NCBI RefSeq assembly: GCF_000758705.1
Contig: NZ_CP009287.1
Coordinates: forward strand, 5,084,001-5,148,000
Direction of reading: 5' to 3'
From: Paenibacillus graminis
GTDB taxonomy: Bacteria > Bacillota > Bacilli > Paenibacillales > Paenibacillaceae
Length of the DNA stretch: 64,000 nt
A program made the position numbers and the translations under genes. Every line of letters begins with the position of its first letter. Position 1 is the first letter of the stretch. This document shows positions 36,245-44,854 of the stretch, one piece after another. Below the pieces are notes generated by a model. The model had not been told where the DNA came from. It did not search any database and saw only the letters and a list, made by a program, of their open reading frames with translations.

Positions 36245-38059
36245 TTAGCCTACGGTTACTTCAATGGATACCTTTTTCAGCTCCTGGTTCAGATCTTTAT
36301 CCTCTGTCAGATCCAGGACCGGCACACCGTCAATGTCAAAATGCACGCGGCGCAGGCCGGAGCTTCTCGGTCCGTCAATTCCCGGTCTTGCGTGGTAGGC
36401 GTTCCAAATGACCCCATCCTCGTCTGTCACATAGGAATTGTGGCCCGGGCCATATTCCCCCGGCACACTTCTGGAGGTCAGCAGCGGATAGTTCCCTTTG
36501 GTCCAGCTGCGGATATCCAGCAAATCCGCACCCTTGGCGGCTGTCAAGAGACCCACAACATAGGTTGCATCCACCGCAGCGCTGGCAAAGGTCAAAAATA
36601 ATTTGTCAGCGGTGTAGAGGGCGAACGGCCCTTCATCCACAAAGGTATGATTATTGGCCCAGCCATAATCGGGTTTGGTCAGAAGCACCGGATCACTGGT
36701 CAGCTTCCACGGCTCCTGCGGGTCGATTGTTGCGATATAGATCCAAGCTCCAAGATCGACAGGCACGAACTGGCGCTCCGACCATGCGGCGTAATACTCT
36801 CCGTTCCATTGAATTACGGTCATATCAAGTGAAATGGTCTTCCCGGCTTCGCACAGATACGTACCGTCTTTCTTCACCACACGCCGGGGCATCGACCAAT
36901 CGGCAGCGCACATCGGATTTCCGCCTGCCTGCAGCTTCATGACATGTGACTCTTCATACAGAAATTCCCCCGGTGTTGCCGCATGAAAGATATACAACTC
37001 ATCCTTAATGATATGAAATTCCGGCGCCCACAGCAGCCCGCCGATCTGCTCATAGGTATTTGAATCCAGGATCAATGCTTCCCCGGCATTTGCCAGACCC
37101 GGGATGGTATCGGCTTCCCGCATATATAACGTGTGATTTTGGTCCGCATCGTTGGTGGCAATGAAATAATACTTTCCTTTCCATTTCGCAATGCAAGGGT
37201 CCGCACGGTCGAACGCAACCGGAAACGGGTAATGCTCCTGATGGACTTCACCGGAAATTCTGTAGGTTCCTGCCTTGTCCCAATGGATTTCGTCGGTGTT
37301 CCAATTCACCCTTTTCAGTGCTTTGGTGCCGTCACTGTACAGGGCCGTGGCCCGGATGGCTTTTACATCCTCTTCAGAAGCCGCTGTTACGCGGTCCGGG
37401 ATTTCAATGGCAATGTTGGCCGGAACTGTAAGCTTGCAGTAGAGCCTGCGGGCTGTTTCCTTAGGTACCGTGATGTAGTTGCGCGGCAGAATCCCCTCAA
37501 TATCGGCAAGCACTGGCTCCAGTGTAAAGGGCTGGGCCGCTTCCGGAGCCGAGATATCCTTCAAGCTCATAATATCGGCTATAAAATTCTGATACCCGTT
37601 ACCCAGCTCATCGATCCAGCGGATCAGGTAACCCTTCCGGCCGGTATCATACTCACAGGCGACATCGCTTACAAAGGTATCTGCCTTAAGCTCCAGCAGT
37701 CCAACTTCGCTATACTGCAGCAAATCACCGGAAGAGAACAGCAGCACCTTTCCCTTGCTCTCTGCATCGGCTTCGCCTTCTGCCTCCGTACGAACGGCGA
37801 TCACCCCGAAATTCCCTTCAGCGGTATGAAACAGGTACGGATTCTTCAAGCTCTTGGCCCGGAGTGTACCCTCCTCATTCTCTGTCGCCTTGGCGAATAA
37901 CACCCCAGAATTATGATTCAATTCCTGAAATAAAAGCCCGTCATTGCTGTAAGCCAAATGCATACTGTGCGCCAGCTTCGGAGCGTATACCATGTCCTCC
38001 TGCGGTAACCGGGTATAACAAAGGATATAATTCCGGTCTTCGTATTGTTGTGGTATCAT
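36245..38059 (-). CDS. Large GH43-family enzyme with an unusual N-terminal half
   Basis: Protein of 604 aa. The C-terminal half is a GH43 propeller with Asp287 in 'DRADPCIAKWKGKYY', Asp412 in 'TISLDMTVIQWNGEYY', and Glu476 in 'TFVDEGPFALYTADK'. Residues 205-280 look like a small Ig-type linker ('ATALYSDGTKALKRVNWNTD'). Residues 1-200 contain propeller-like repeats ('HLAYSNDGLLFQELNHNSG', 'SLKNPYLFHTAEGNFGVIAV') but no catalytic set, so they look like a second, inactive half-propeller. There is no signal peptide. The gene is divergent from an AraC gene. Substrate class within hemicellulose is unclear. Confidence 0.82.
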   Translation of the reverse strand: MIPQQYEDRNYILCYTRLPQEDMVYAPKLAHSMHLAYSNDGLLFQELNHNSGVLFAKATENEEGTLRAKSLKNPYLFHTAEGNFGVIAVRTEAEGEADAESKGKVLLFSSGDLLQYSEVGLLELKADTFVSDVACEYDTGRKGYLIRWIDELGNGYQNFIADIMSLKDISAPEAAQPFTLEPVLADIEGILPRNYITVPKETARRLYCKLTVPANIAIEIPDRVTAASEEDVKAIRATALYSDGTKALKRVNWNTDEIHWDKAGTYRISGEVHQEHYPFPVAFDRADPCIAKWKGKYYFIATNDADQNHTLYMREADTIPGLANAGEALILDSNTYEQIGGLLWAPEFHIIKDELYIFHAATPGEFLYEESHVMKLQAGGNPMCAADWSMPRRVVKKDGTYLCEAGKTISLDMTVIQWNGEYYAAWSERQFVPVDLGAWIYIATIDPQEPWKLTSDPVLLTKPDYGWANNHTFVDEGPFALYTADKLFLTFASAAVDATYVVGLLTAAKGADLLDIRSWTKGNYPLLTSRSVPGEYGPGHNSYVTDEDGVIWNAYHARPGIDGPRSSGLRRVHFDIDGVPVLDLTEDKDLNQELKKVSIEVTVG

Positions 38060-38149
38060 AAGACCAATGACCTTCCTTCATATTGATAATTTCTAATAAC
38101 TGAAAACTTGTATTTCAGTGGTAGAATTCAGAAATCCCCCTAAAATCCC

Positions 38150-38224
38150 TTAATGGACAATATAAATTATAGAAAAATACCGAATTCCAAACAATGATAT
38201 TTCCTGTCCATTAATTGATGTATC
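38150..38224. promoter_or_regulatory. Paired inverted 10-bp sites flanking an AT-rich promoter
   Basis: TTAATGGACA (38150-38159) and its exact inverse TGTCCATTAA (38215-38224) are 65 bp apart in the divergent GH43/AraC gap, around a 'TATAAATTATAG' stretch. The spacing is about six helical turns, which would suit a regulator dimer bridging the two sites. The adjacent AraC protein is the natural candidate. Confidence 0.5.
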
Positions 38225-38242
38225 CGAAGAAAGGAGAAGCTA

Positions 38243-39004
38243 ATGCCCAAGATCCGCTACGTAGAGTTTGACGCTGCTCATTCTGACGATTTTGTGTACA
38301 GTATCCCCGATGGCCTGGATGCCTGGCTCCTGGTGCTCACACAGACTGCAGCGCTGTTTGAAGTTGCCGGAGAATTGAAGGAGTTTCCAGCCCACTCTGC
38401 TGTTCTGTATCCGCCTAACCATTCCATCCATTACCGTGCCTGCTCCATAAAGTACGTTAACGACTGGGTCCGTTTTGATGCGGACGAGTCCTATATTACG
38501 GAAACCGCCTTGCCTGTGGGTGTTCCATTCTCACTGCCGGACCCCGGTTATTGCCATCAATTGTTTCAGCTGTTAACTTTGGAGAACAGTTTTCACAATG
38601 ACTATCGGGAGCTTTCCATCGACTACTTGTTTAGAATCATCTTCAATAAGCTTCACGAAGCGTCCCAAGATAAGCTGAGTCCGCAATATTATAAGCTTCT
38701 AGAATTGCGCAAGGCCCTGTACAATAACCCGGGCCACCCTTGGACCGTTTCATCGATGGCAGCGTATCTGCACATCAGTGCAGGTTATCTGCAAACGATA
38801 TATAAATCAACCTTCGGTATTTCCTGTATGGAGGATGTCATTCAATGCCGGATTCGGCTGGCCAAAGAAAAACTTGTATTTGGCCCGCACAAAATTGCCG
38901 AGATTGCTGCGCTCTGCGGTTATGCAAATGTGGAGCATTTCTGCAGGCAGTTTCGGCAGCTTACCGGCTACTCCCCCCGGGCCTACCGGGATCAGCATGC
39001 CTAG
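38243..39004 (+). CDS. AraC-family transcriptional regulator
   Basis: Regulator of 253 aa. The N-terminal sensing domain is short ('FPAHSAVLYPPNHSIHYRAC', 'VNDWVRFDADE'). The C-terminal DNA-binding domain (about 155-250) has 'WTVSSMAAYLHISAGYLQTIY' in part and 'AALCGYANVEHFCRQFRQLTG'. The ATG follows AAAGGAGAAG. It is divergent from the 604-aa GH43 gene and convergent with the long xylan operon. Paired inverted sites just upstream may be its operator. Confidence 0.9.
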   Translation: MPKIRYVEFDAAHSDDFVYSIPDGLDAWLLVLTQTAALFEVAGELKEFPAHSAVLYPPNHSIHYRACSIKYVNDWVRFDADESYITETALPVGVPFSLPDPGYCHQLFQLLTLENSFHNDYRELSIDYLFRIIFNKLHEASQDKLSPQYYKLLELRKALYNNPGHPWTVSSMAAYLHISAGYLQTIYKSTFGISCMEDVIQCRIRLAKEKLVFGPHKIAEIAALCGYANVEHFCRQFRQLTGYSPRAYRDQHA

Positions 39005-39031
39005 AATAAAAGGACCGGAAGGACAGTTAAA

Positions 39032-39170
39032 TTAAACGTGTTCACCAGGGACAGGCAGCGCCGCATCATCGCGGAAGAACAGGGGAATCTGCTCCAGCGG
39101 CGCATCCGGCGTAATGGCCTGGCCCCTGCAAATTTTTCGCCGGTATAGACATGGGTCCCTGTGCAATAGA
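39032..39170 (-). pseudogene. Remnant of a GH31 gene (end of catalytic region)
   Basis: The minus-strand frame ending at 39032 encodes 'AITPDAPLEQIPLFFRDDAA' and then stops. This closely resembles the GH31 stretch after the barrel, as in 'AKADLGTIPLFVRAGSIVPL' of the GH31 gene at 59.4 kb. Just upstream, the neighbouring frame reads 'HVYTGEKFAG', which is the expected preceding GH31 text, so there is a frameshift between the two. Everything before and after is missing. It follows the GH43 gene in the same direction and was probably the last gene of the xylan operon. Confidence 0.55.
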
Positions 39171-39197
39171 ATAGCTTCTGCGAGCCTAAGCCTAAAC

Positions 39198-40712
39198 CTA
39201 ATTCTGCCTAATATAATGGAAATAATCGAAATCAGCATAACCGCCGGTCTGTTGGGTCGCATAATTGAACAGGCCAATCCGGTACCCCATAAAATGATCC
39301 AGCGTAAATTTCATATGAAGCGTCCGGCCAATCGGCTTCCAACCGGTTCCGTCTTCCGAATAGAAGAAATTGGCCTGATCCAGGCTATCCTCAAAATTGA
39401 AATCTATTCTAAGATAAATCCGGTCACCGGTGAACTTTACACTTTCCACCGTCTCCTCGCGGCCGCCGCCGCCGTTGACACACATGCACACGCTGAACTG
39501 GCCTTGCTCCCCGGCTGCAATCCCAACAGTGCCGAACCCGTTTTGCAGGGCAACCAGGCCTGCCCGGTCGCCGGGCTGCAGGCCTGAGAGGTCCAGCACC
39601 GTCTCCACGCTGCTGGCTGGACCTTCCGTTCGCTGCGTCAGCGTATTGCGCGCCCGCAGGATGCTGTCCGCTGCTTGGCCGGTGCGCAGCCGCAGATGGC
39701 CCGGCCGCTCAGTGACAGACCATAACCCGTTATCGGGATTATGGTTCCACTGCCAGTTCAGCGCCAGCCGGTTGCTCTCATAGTCGAACTCATCGCTGAT
39801 GACAAGCGGCTTCGGCTCCGCAGCTGGAAGCTTCGTCGCAAAGACTTGAGGCGCCGTACCGTTCTCCCCGATGACCGGCCAACCGTTCTCCCAGCTCACA
39901 GGAAGCACGCAGGGAATCCGTCCGACAGCACCATGATCCTGGAACAGCACCGCGTACCAATCGCCCTGGGGAGTATCGACAATGCCGCCTTGCGCCACGC
40001 CGTTATTATGATAGCCCAGATCATCGTCCAGAATGACCCTCCGTTCATAGGAACCCAGAAGCTCGCGAGAACGGTAGCATAGCTGGCGTCTGCGCTGATT
40101 GCCGGTTCTCGGCCATTCAATAAAGAACAGATAGTAATAGCCGTTCAGCTTGTACGCATGACAGCCTTCGATCCGCAGCCCAATGTCTTCCCGTTCTCCT
40201 TCAAGCAGCAGTTGACCGGTTCCGCCGGGCTTCACCCGCGTCAGATCCGCTGTCAGCTCCTTGATCCGGATATCGCCATTGCCGTAGATCACATAGCTGC
40301 GGCCATCGTCATCCAGGAGCAGGCCCGGGTCATGGTAAAGCCCCGGGATCACTGAACGCCTCCATGTTCCATGCTCTATATCCTCGGTCCGGTAGATATA
40401 GAACTGGTCCATGTCATTGGATGAGAAACAGGCATAGTACACCCCCTCCTTAAAGCGGAGGGAGGCCGCCCAAGAGCCTTTGCCATATATCCCTTCTCCA
40501 TCCAGCAGACGGTGGGCATCATTATCCTCAAAGGTATCATACACATAATTTACAATTTCCCAATCTTTCAAGTTCACCGATTTCATAATCGGACAGCCCG
40601 GCATGGAATGCATACTGGTGCTGATCATATAGAACACAGGACCCACCCGGATGACGTCAACATCTGGAACATCTGCCCATATAATAGGATTGGTTATAGT
40701 GGTGGTATTCAC
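39198..40712 (-). CDS. GH43 beta-xylosidase-like enzyme with C-terminal sandwich domain
   Basis: Cytoplasmic enzyme of 504 aa. GH43 catalytic residues: base in 'WADVPDVDVIRVG' (Asp18 is the likely one), Asp128 in 'GLYHDPGLLLDDDG', acid Glu182 in 'LRIEGCHAYKLNG'. From about residue 300 there is a concanavalin-like domain ('LSGLQPGDRAGLVALQNGFG'). The start codon is GTG at 40712, 7 bases after GGAGGG; the track of in-frame ATG codons does not offer a better start. It lies 28 bp behind the preceding GH43 gene and is the last intact gene of the long xylan operon. It would finish arabinoxylo-oligosaccharides after GH10 (inference). Confidence 0.9.
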   Translation of the reverse strand: MNTTTITNPIIWADVPDVDVIRVGPVFYMISTSMHSMPGCPIMKSVNLKDWEIVNYVYDTFEDNDAHRLLDGEGIYGKGSWAASLRFKEGVYYACFSSNDMDQFYIYRTEDIEHGTWRRSVIPGLYHDPGLLLDDDGRSYVIYGNGDIRIKELTADLTRVKPGGTGQLLLEGEREDIGLRIEGCHAYKLNGYYYLFFIEWPRTGNQRRRQLCYRSRELLGSYERRVILDDDLGYHNNGVAQGGIVDTPQGDWYAVLFQDHGAVGRIPCVLPVSWENGWPVIGENGTAPQVFATKLPAAEPKPLVISDEFDYESNRLALNWQWNHNPDNGLWSVTERPGHLRLRTGQAADSILRARNTLTQRTEGPASSVETVLDLSGLQPGDRAGLVALQNGFGTVGIAAGEQGQFSVCMCVNGGGGREETVESVKFTGDRIYLRIDFNFEDSLDQANFFYSEDGTGWKPIGRTLHMKFTLDHFMGYRIGLFNYATQQTGGYADFDYFHYIRQN

Positions 40713-40740
40713 TGCATTGCCCTCCTTAGGATAAATTCCA

Positions 40741-42168
40741 TTACTGCATGAACTGCCAGGATTCCAGCTTGAACAGACCGGTCCCGGATTTACCCGTAAA
40801 CACCAGATACAGGTTATGGACTCCCTCTGCTCCGCTAACCTCCGTCTTTAACTCCATCCGTTTCTCCGGCCCATTCGCGGCGGGAACGGCCAGTTCGCCA
40901 ACCAATACGCCTGCCGGGTCATCCAGATGCAGTTCGATGGCACCGCCGCCCTCAAGGCTTATGACCGAAGCACTGAATGCTTTTGCCCCTTCGCTTCCGA
41001 AGCCGACCCCGGATATCCCGATCCAGTCGCCATTGTCAATATCCGTTACAAGGCACTCACCTGCCGCTGCCTTGAATTCCGTCTTGACGCCCGCGCTCCA
41101 CCCCATCGTTGTTCCCTGTACGCGGTGATACGGGCTTAAGCATTGGATCTGCTGCACCCCCTTGTAATCGGCTTCAATATTTTGTATGGAGCCATCCTCC
41201 TTATGGAAGAGGCGGCCCAGATGCGTCGAACGGTAACCTTTTGCAATCCCCTCTGCTTTGGACAAAGTCTGTGCGTGATAAGCGATATACCATTCGTTAT
41301 GAAATTGAAAAATCGCATGATGGTTATTGCCGGATACTCCGAAGAAATGTCCCGGATTCTTCAGAATTGTCTCATGATAAGTCCAGGGGCCCATCGGATT
41401 GCCGCTTGTCATATACGCAATCTCTCCCGCAGGAGGGCTGCCCTCCGGACGTTCCCCGTCATAGAAATTCGAGCAATAAGTATAGTAGTAGACACCGTTC
41501 CGCTTATGTATCCCGGAATCCTCAAACATAAATGGCGCTGGAATAACCTCAGCAGTCCCCTCTACGCTGGTCATGTCATCCCCCAGCTTCATAACCCGTG
41601 CCGTACCAGGCTCCGCGTACTCTCCTTCCGGCACTCCGCCACCGAAGTAGATGTAACCCTTGCCGTCATCATCAACCAGAACCGCCGGGTCGAACAGCCA
41701 GGTTACGTCCCCGGCTCCCGGAGTGGAACGCAGAATCAGGGCCTCACCGATAGGGTCGGTCCACGGTCCCACCGGACTGTCACCCGACAGAACGCCAATG
41801 CCGCTGGCATTATTGGCGAAGTACAGGAAGAACTTATCCTTGCCATCAATCACCTTATGGACCGCAGCAGGCGCCCATGACTGGGTAGCCCATTTGGCCG
41901 CCCCTTCCTGCCCTGCCGCCGCAATCTCGCCATGATCGGTCCAGTTGACCAAATCGCTGGAGGAAATGACCGCAATCTTATTGATACTGCTGTAAGTGTT
42001 CTCTTTCACCACGCCGTTCCCGTCGTACTCCAGCGCGTCATTGGTCATGTACAGATAGACCCTGTCCCCGAACACCAGGGCATACGGATCGGCCCCATAT
42101 CTATGCGCGACCAGCGGATTGCCGTTCGGCGGAACCTTACCGATTGCTTGATTCAATGGACTTGTCAT
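40741..42168 (-). CDS. GH43 arabinoxylan arabinofuranohydrolase with CBM6
   Basis: Enzyme of 475 aa resembling XynD-type arabinoxylan arabinofuranohydrolases, which remove single arabinose side groups. Asp27 in 'HRYGADPYALVFGD', Asp160 in 'TWLFDPAVLVDDDG', Glu216 in 'MFEDSGIHKRNGVYYY'. A CBM6-like domain fills about 345-475 ('VKTEFKAAAGECLVTDIDNG', 'LYLVFTGKSGTGLFKLESWQF'). Unlike Bacillus XynD it has no signal peptide, so here the activity is cytoplasmic. The ATG follows GGAGGAA. It is 45 bp behind GH10 in the operon. Confidence 0.9.
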   Translation of the reverse strand: MTSPLNQAIGKVPPNGNPLVAHRYGADPYALVFGDRVYLYMTNDALEYDGNGVVKENTYSSINKIAVISSSDLVNWTDHGEIAAAGQEGAAKWATQSWAPAAVHKVIDGKDKFFLYFANNASGIGVLSGDSPVGPWTDPIGEALILRSTPGAGDVTWLFDPAVLVDDDGKGYIYFGGGVPEGEYAEPGTARVMKLGDDMTSVEGTAEVIPAPFMFEDSGIHKRNGVYYYTYCSNFYDGERPEGSPPAGEIAYMTSGNPMGPWTYHETILKNPGHFFGVSGNNHHAIFQFHNEWYIAYHAQTLSKAEGIAKGYRSTHLGRLFHKEDGSIQNIEADYKGVQQIQCLSPYHRVQGTTMGWSAGVKTEFKAAAGECLVTDIDNGDWIGISGVGFGSEGAKAFSASVISLEGGGAIELHLDDPAGVLVGELAVPAANGPEKRMELKTEVSGAEGVHNLYLVFTGKSGTGLFKLESWQFMQ

Positions 42169-42213
42169 TGTATTTCCTCCATTTATCTTAAGTTTTCCAA
42201 ACTTTATTCAGCG

Positions 42214-43233
42214 TTATAATTTTGAAGCAGCCAGCTCGGCAAGGCGTCCAAACGAAGCTTTGGGCTGCTGATGTTCGTCAAACAGGAACGGCCAGTTTTT
42301 ACGTCCGCGTACCGGGAAACCGTCCAGCCAGGTATAGTCATCAGCCACACCCCAGAAGGTAACAGAATCAATAGCCTTTCTATATTCCAGCAGCAGGGCA
42401 AAAATCTCCGCATAACGTTCCTCCTGCAGCTTCAGCATCTCTTCTGTTGGCGCTTTCAAATCAGTCCGCTTGTCTTCGAACCGGAACATAGAGAGATCCA
42501 GCTCGGTAATGTGGATTCTAACGCCAAGGGAAGCGTACAGCTCAAGCGCACCGCGGATTTCACCAACCGGAGGACCATAGATATTCCAGTGCCCCTGCAT
42601 GCCTATCCCGTGAATCGGTGTATTTTGGTCGAGTAAGCTGCGGACCAGCTTGTAGATTTTGTCGCGTTTGACAGGATCGGTCTCGTTATAGTCGTTGTAG
42701 AACAGCAAGGCGTCCGGGTCTGCCTGATGCGCCATTTCAAAAGCCTCCCGGAGATAATCCTCTCCAAGCATTGCCAGCCATTTCGTATCCCGCAAATATT
42801 GACCGGACTTATCCTCAATGGCTTCATTCACCACATCCCAGGCATAAGCCCGCCCCCGGTATCGTCCCACAACCGTATGGATATGGGTTTGCAGACGGCT
42901 GAGCAGCTCTTCTCTGGTACAAGGCTCGCCTGCCGGATTACGGAACATCCAGTCTCCTGTCTGATTATGCCAGAGAAGCGTATGGCCCCGGACCCCGATT
43001 TGATTGGCCTCCGCGAATTCAAAGATACGGTCGGCGGCATCAAAGGTATAGACTCCCTCTTGAGGCTGGACTTCCTCCGGCTTCATTACATTTTCGGCTG
43101 TAATGCTGTTGAAATGCTTGGCAATGAAAGGAGCTTGGGCAGATAAAATATCAGTGCTGACCGCAGCGCCAATTTTGAAGGCGTCCCGGAACAATTCATG
43201 CAATGCGGGTAATCCGCTGCTTGCCTGCGTCAT
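42214..43233 (-). CDS. Intracellular GH10 endo-1,4-beta-xylanase
   Basis: Single-domain xylanase of 339 aa. Acid/base Glu137 is in 'YAWDVVNEAIED' and nucleophile Glu244 in 'RIHITELDLSMF'. Other family stretches are 'FNSITAENVMKPEEVQP', 'VRGHTLLWHNQTG' and 'VTFWGVADDYTWLDGFP'. No signal peptide or binding module is present, as in the intracellular GH10 enzymes (XynA2/IXT6 type) that cut imported xylo-oligosaccharides. AGGAGG precedes the ATG. It follows the regulator-kinase-regulator block by 97 bp, where a cre-like site lies, so enzyme genes may have an extra promoter. Confidence 0.95.
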   Translation of the reverse strand: MTQASSGLPALHELFRDAFKIGAAVSTDILSAQAPFIAKHFNSITAENVMKPEEVQPQEGVYTFDAADRIFEFAEANQIGVRGHTLLWHNQTGDWMFRNPAGEPCTREELLSRLQTHIHTVVGRYRGRAYAWDVVNEAIEDKSGQYLRDTKWLAMLGEDYLREAFEMAHQADPDALLFYNDYNETDPVKRDKIYKLVRSLLDQNTPIHGIGMQGHWNIYGPPVGEIRGALELYASLGVRIHITELDLSMFRFEDKRTDLKAPTEEMLKLQEERYAEIFALLLEYRKAIDSVTFWGVADDYTWLDGFPVRGRKNWPFLFDEHQQPKASFGRLAELAASKL

Positions 43234-43290
43234 ATCTAAAACCTCCTAATTACAATATTTTTCAGACAGTTAAGTTTATGATATCGTTTT

Positions 43291-43304
43291 TGTATGCGTT
43301 TACC
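43291..43304 (-). promoter_or_regulatory. cre-like site upstream of GH10
   Basis: Read on the minus strand GGTAAACGCATACA matches TGWNANCGNTNWCA at 12 of 14 positions. It lies about 60 bp before the GH10 start, between the regulator and enzyme parts of the operon. Confidence 0.4.
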
Positions 43305-43330
43305 ATTACTAAATTCAAGAAATCTACCCA

Positions 43331-44854
43331 TCAACCTTCAGCGCGGGTCTGGTTGCGGTAAGCGACCGGTTTCAGCGCGGTCCGCTTCTCAAACTCTCTT
43401 AAAAAATGATGGTAATGCACATAACCCACATTCTCCGCAATGTTCCGGACGGTCTCACTTGTCTCGGCCAGCCGCTTTTTGGCTTGTTCGATGCGCAAAT
43501 TATGAATATATTCGAGAATGCTGATTCCATTCTTCTTGATAAATGCCTGGCCCAGATATACCGGATTGATGTAAAAGTGCTCCGCAATCTCTTTTACGGT
43601 CAATGCCTTGGAATAATTGTCCTTCAAAAAATACTCCACCCGTATAAGCGGATGCTCGGAGCCGCGTTCCTTATGCTGCCTGATATATTCCATACATGAA
43701 TTCAACACAACCAGAAGGGTGTCCTCCAGCGCTGCAAGCGACTTTGGCTTTGATTTAAAAAATTCAAAAGAGTCGCTCCATTGCTCAGCCTCCCCTCCGA
43801 ATTCCTGCGCCAGCACTATACTTTTCAGCATGATATCGATGCTTGTCATCTGTACAACTTCAGGCGCAGTCCTATTCTGTTCAAACATCCTGAACATTTC
43901 CTGCAATTTATCCCAAGCTTTCTGCTCCTGCACTCTCTCGACTGCGCTCATCAGTTCCTCGGTCAGCACTGCGGAAGGAAGATTATAGCTTATCTCGCTC
44001 CGGGCATTCGTGGCGGTGTCAATGGGCCCGCCCGCCTCCGAATAGAAAAAGTGGCGGGCGGCTGCCCTTGCTGCCACCATATAGGAGACAGGCAGTTCCC
44101 GAAGCGACTGCACACTCGGCCCGATGCTCACCGCCCCCTTCCCCCCGTTCCCTGACAATGACAACTCGGCATGTACCCGCCTAGCCAGCTCCGCCGCCCG
44201 TGCTGAGCTATCTACAACAATCCCCGCCTGATCGCCGGGCAAATCAATAAACAAGGCGCCCACCGAACCAGCCAGCTCCCGGCAGATTTCCGTGATACTG
44301 CTTTTGGGGCCGTCCACATGTATATAAGTCCACCCCGAAACCGCCTCATCCAGACGGTCCATTTGCTCGGCAATCTCCTCTTCCGGCTCCGCCCACTGCC
44401 CTTCGAGCATATGGGCGATCGCAACGGGAAGAAGCCGGTTCGCCAGCATGTTCTGCTGCATCTTCTGCTTAACACGCGTTTCCAGCTCGTCCGAAATGGC
44501 TGCAAGCACTTTATCCCATTCCTCTTCCATAACAGGCTTCAGCAAATAGTGTCTGACCCCGTAGCGGAGGGCAGTCCGCGCATATTCAAACTCGCCGTAT
44601 CCGCTGAGTACTACGAAGACCGGCTGCTCCATCTCCAACTGGCGTACGCGCTTGATTAGCTCCAAGCCGTCTATGCCGGGCATACGGATATCTGTAATCA
44701 CCAGATCAGGGGAACACTCCTCAACCGCAGCCAACGCTTCCTCCCCGTTCTCGCAGGCTCCGCAAATTTCGAAGCCCAGCTCCTCCCAATCGGTCAACGT
44801 TCTCAGACCCTCTAATGCAATCGTTTCATCATCTGCTAAAACCACTCTAAACAT
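43331..44854 (-). CDS. Response regulator, YesN type (second regulator of the triplet)
   Basis: Regulator of 507 aa. Receiver: 'LADDE', Asp55 in 'DLVITDIRMPG', 'SGYGEFEYARTAL', 'YLLKPV'. C-terminal AraC domain (about 405-503): 'LTVKEIAEHFYINPVYLGQAF' in part and 'GYVHYHHFLREFEK'. The ATG at 44854 follows GGAGG and overlaps the end of the kinase gene by 8 bp; the longer frame to 44962 would sit wholly inside the kinase gene. The operon therefore runs regulator-kinase-regulator, with two YesN proteins around one YesM kinase. It differs strongly from its partner at 46681 outside the receiver core. Confidence 0.93.
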   Translation of the reverse strand: MFRVVLADDETIALEGLRTLTDWEELGFEICGACENGEEALAAVEECSPDLVITDIRMPGIDGLELIKRVRQLEMEQPVFVVLSGYGEFEYARTALRYGVRHYLLKPVMEEEWDKVLAAISDELETRVKQKMQQNMLANRLLPVAIAHMLEGQWAEPEEEIAEQMDRLDEAVSGWTYIHVDGPKSSITEICRELAGSVGALFIDLPGDQAGIVVDSSARAAELARRVHAELSLSGNGGKGAVSIGPSVQSLRELPVSYMVAARAAARHFFYSEAGGPIDTATNARSEISYNLPSAVLTEELMSAVERVQEQKAWDKLQEMFRMFEQNRTAPEVVQMTSIDIMLKSIVLAQEFGGEAEQWSDSFEFFKSKPKSLAALEDTLLVVLNSCMEYIRQHKERGSEHPLIRVEYFLKDNYSKALTVKEIAEHFYINPVYLGQAFIKKNGISILEYIHNLRIEQAKKRLAETSETVRNIAENVGYVHYHHFLREFEKRTALKPVAYRNQTRAEG

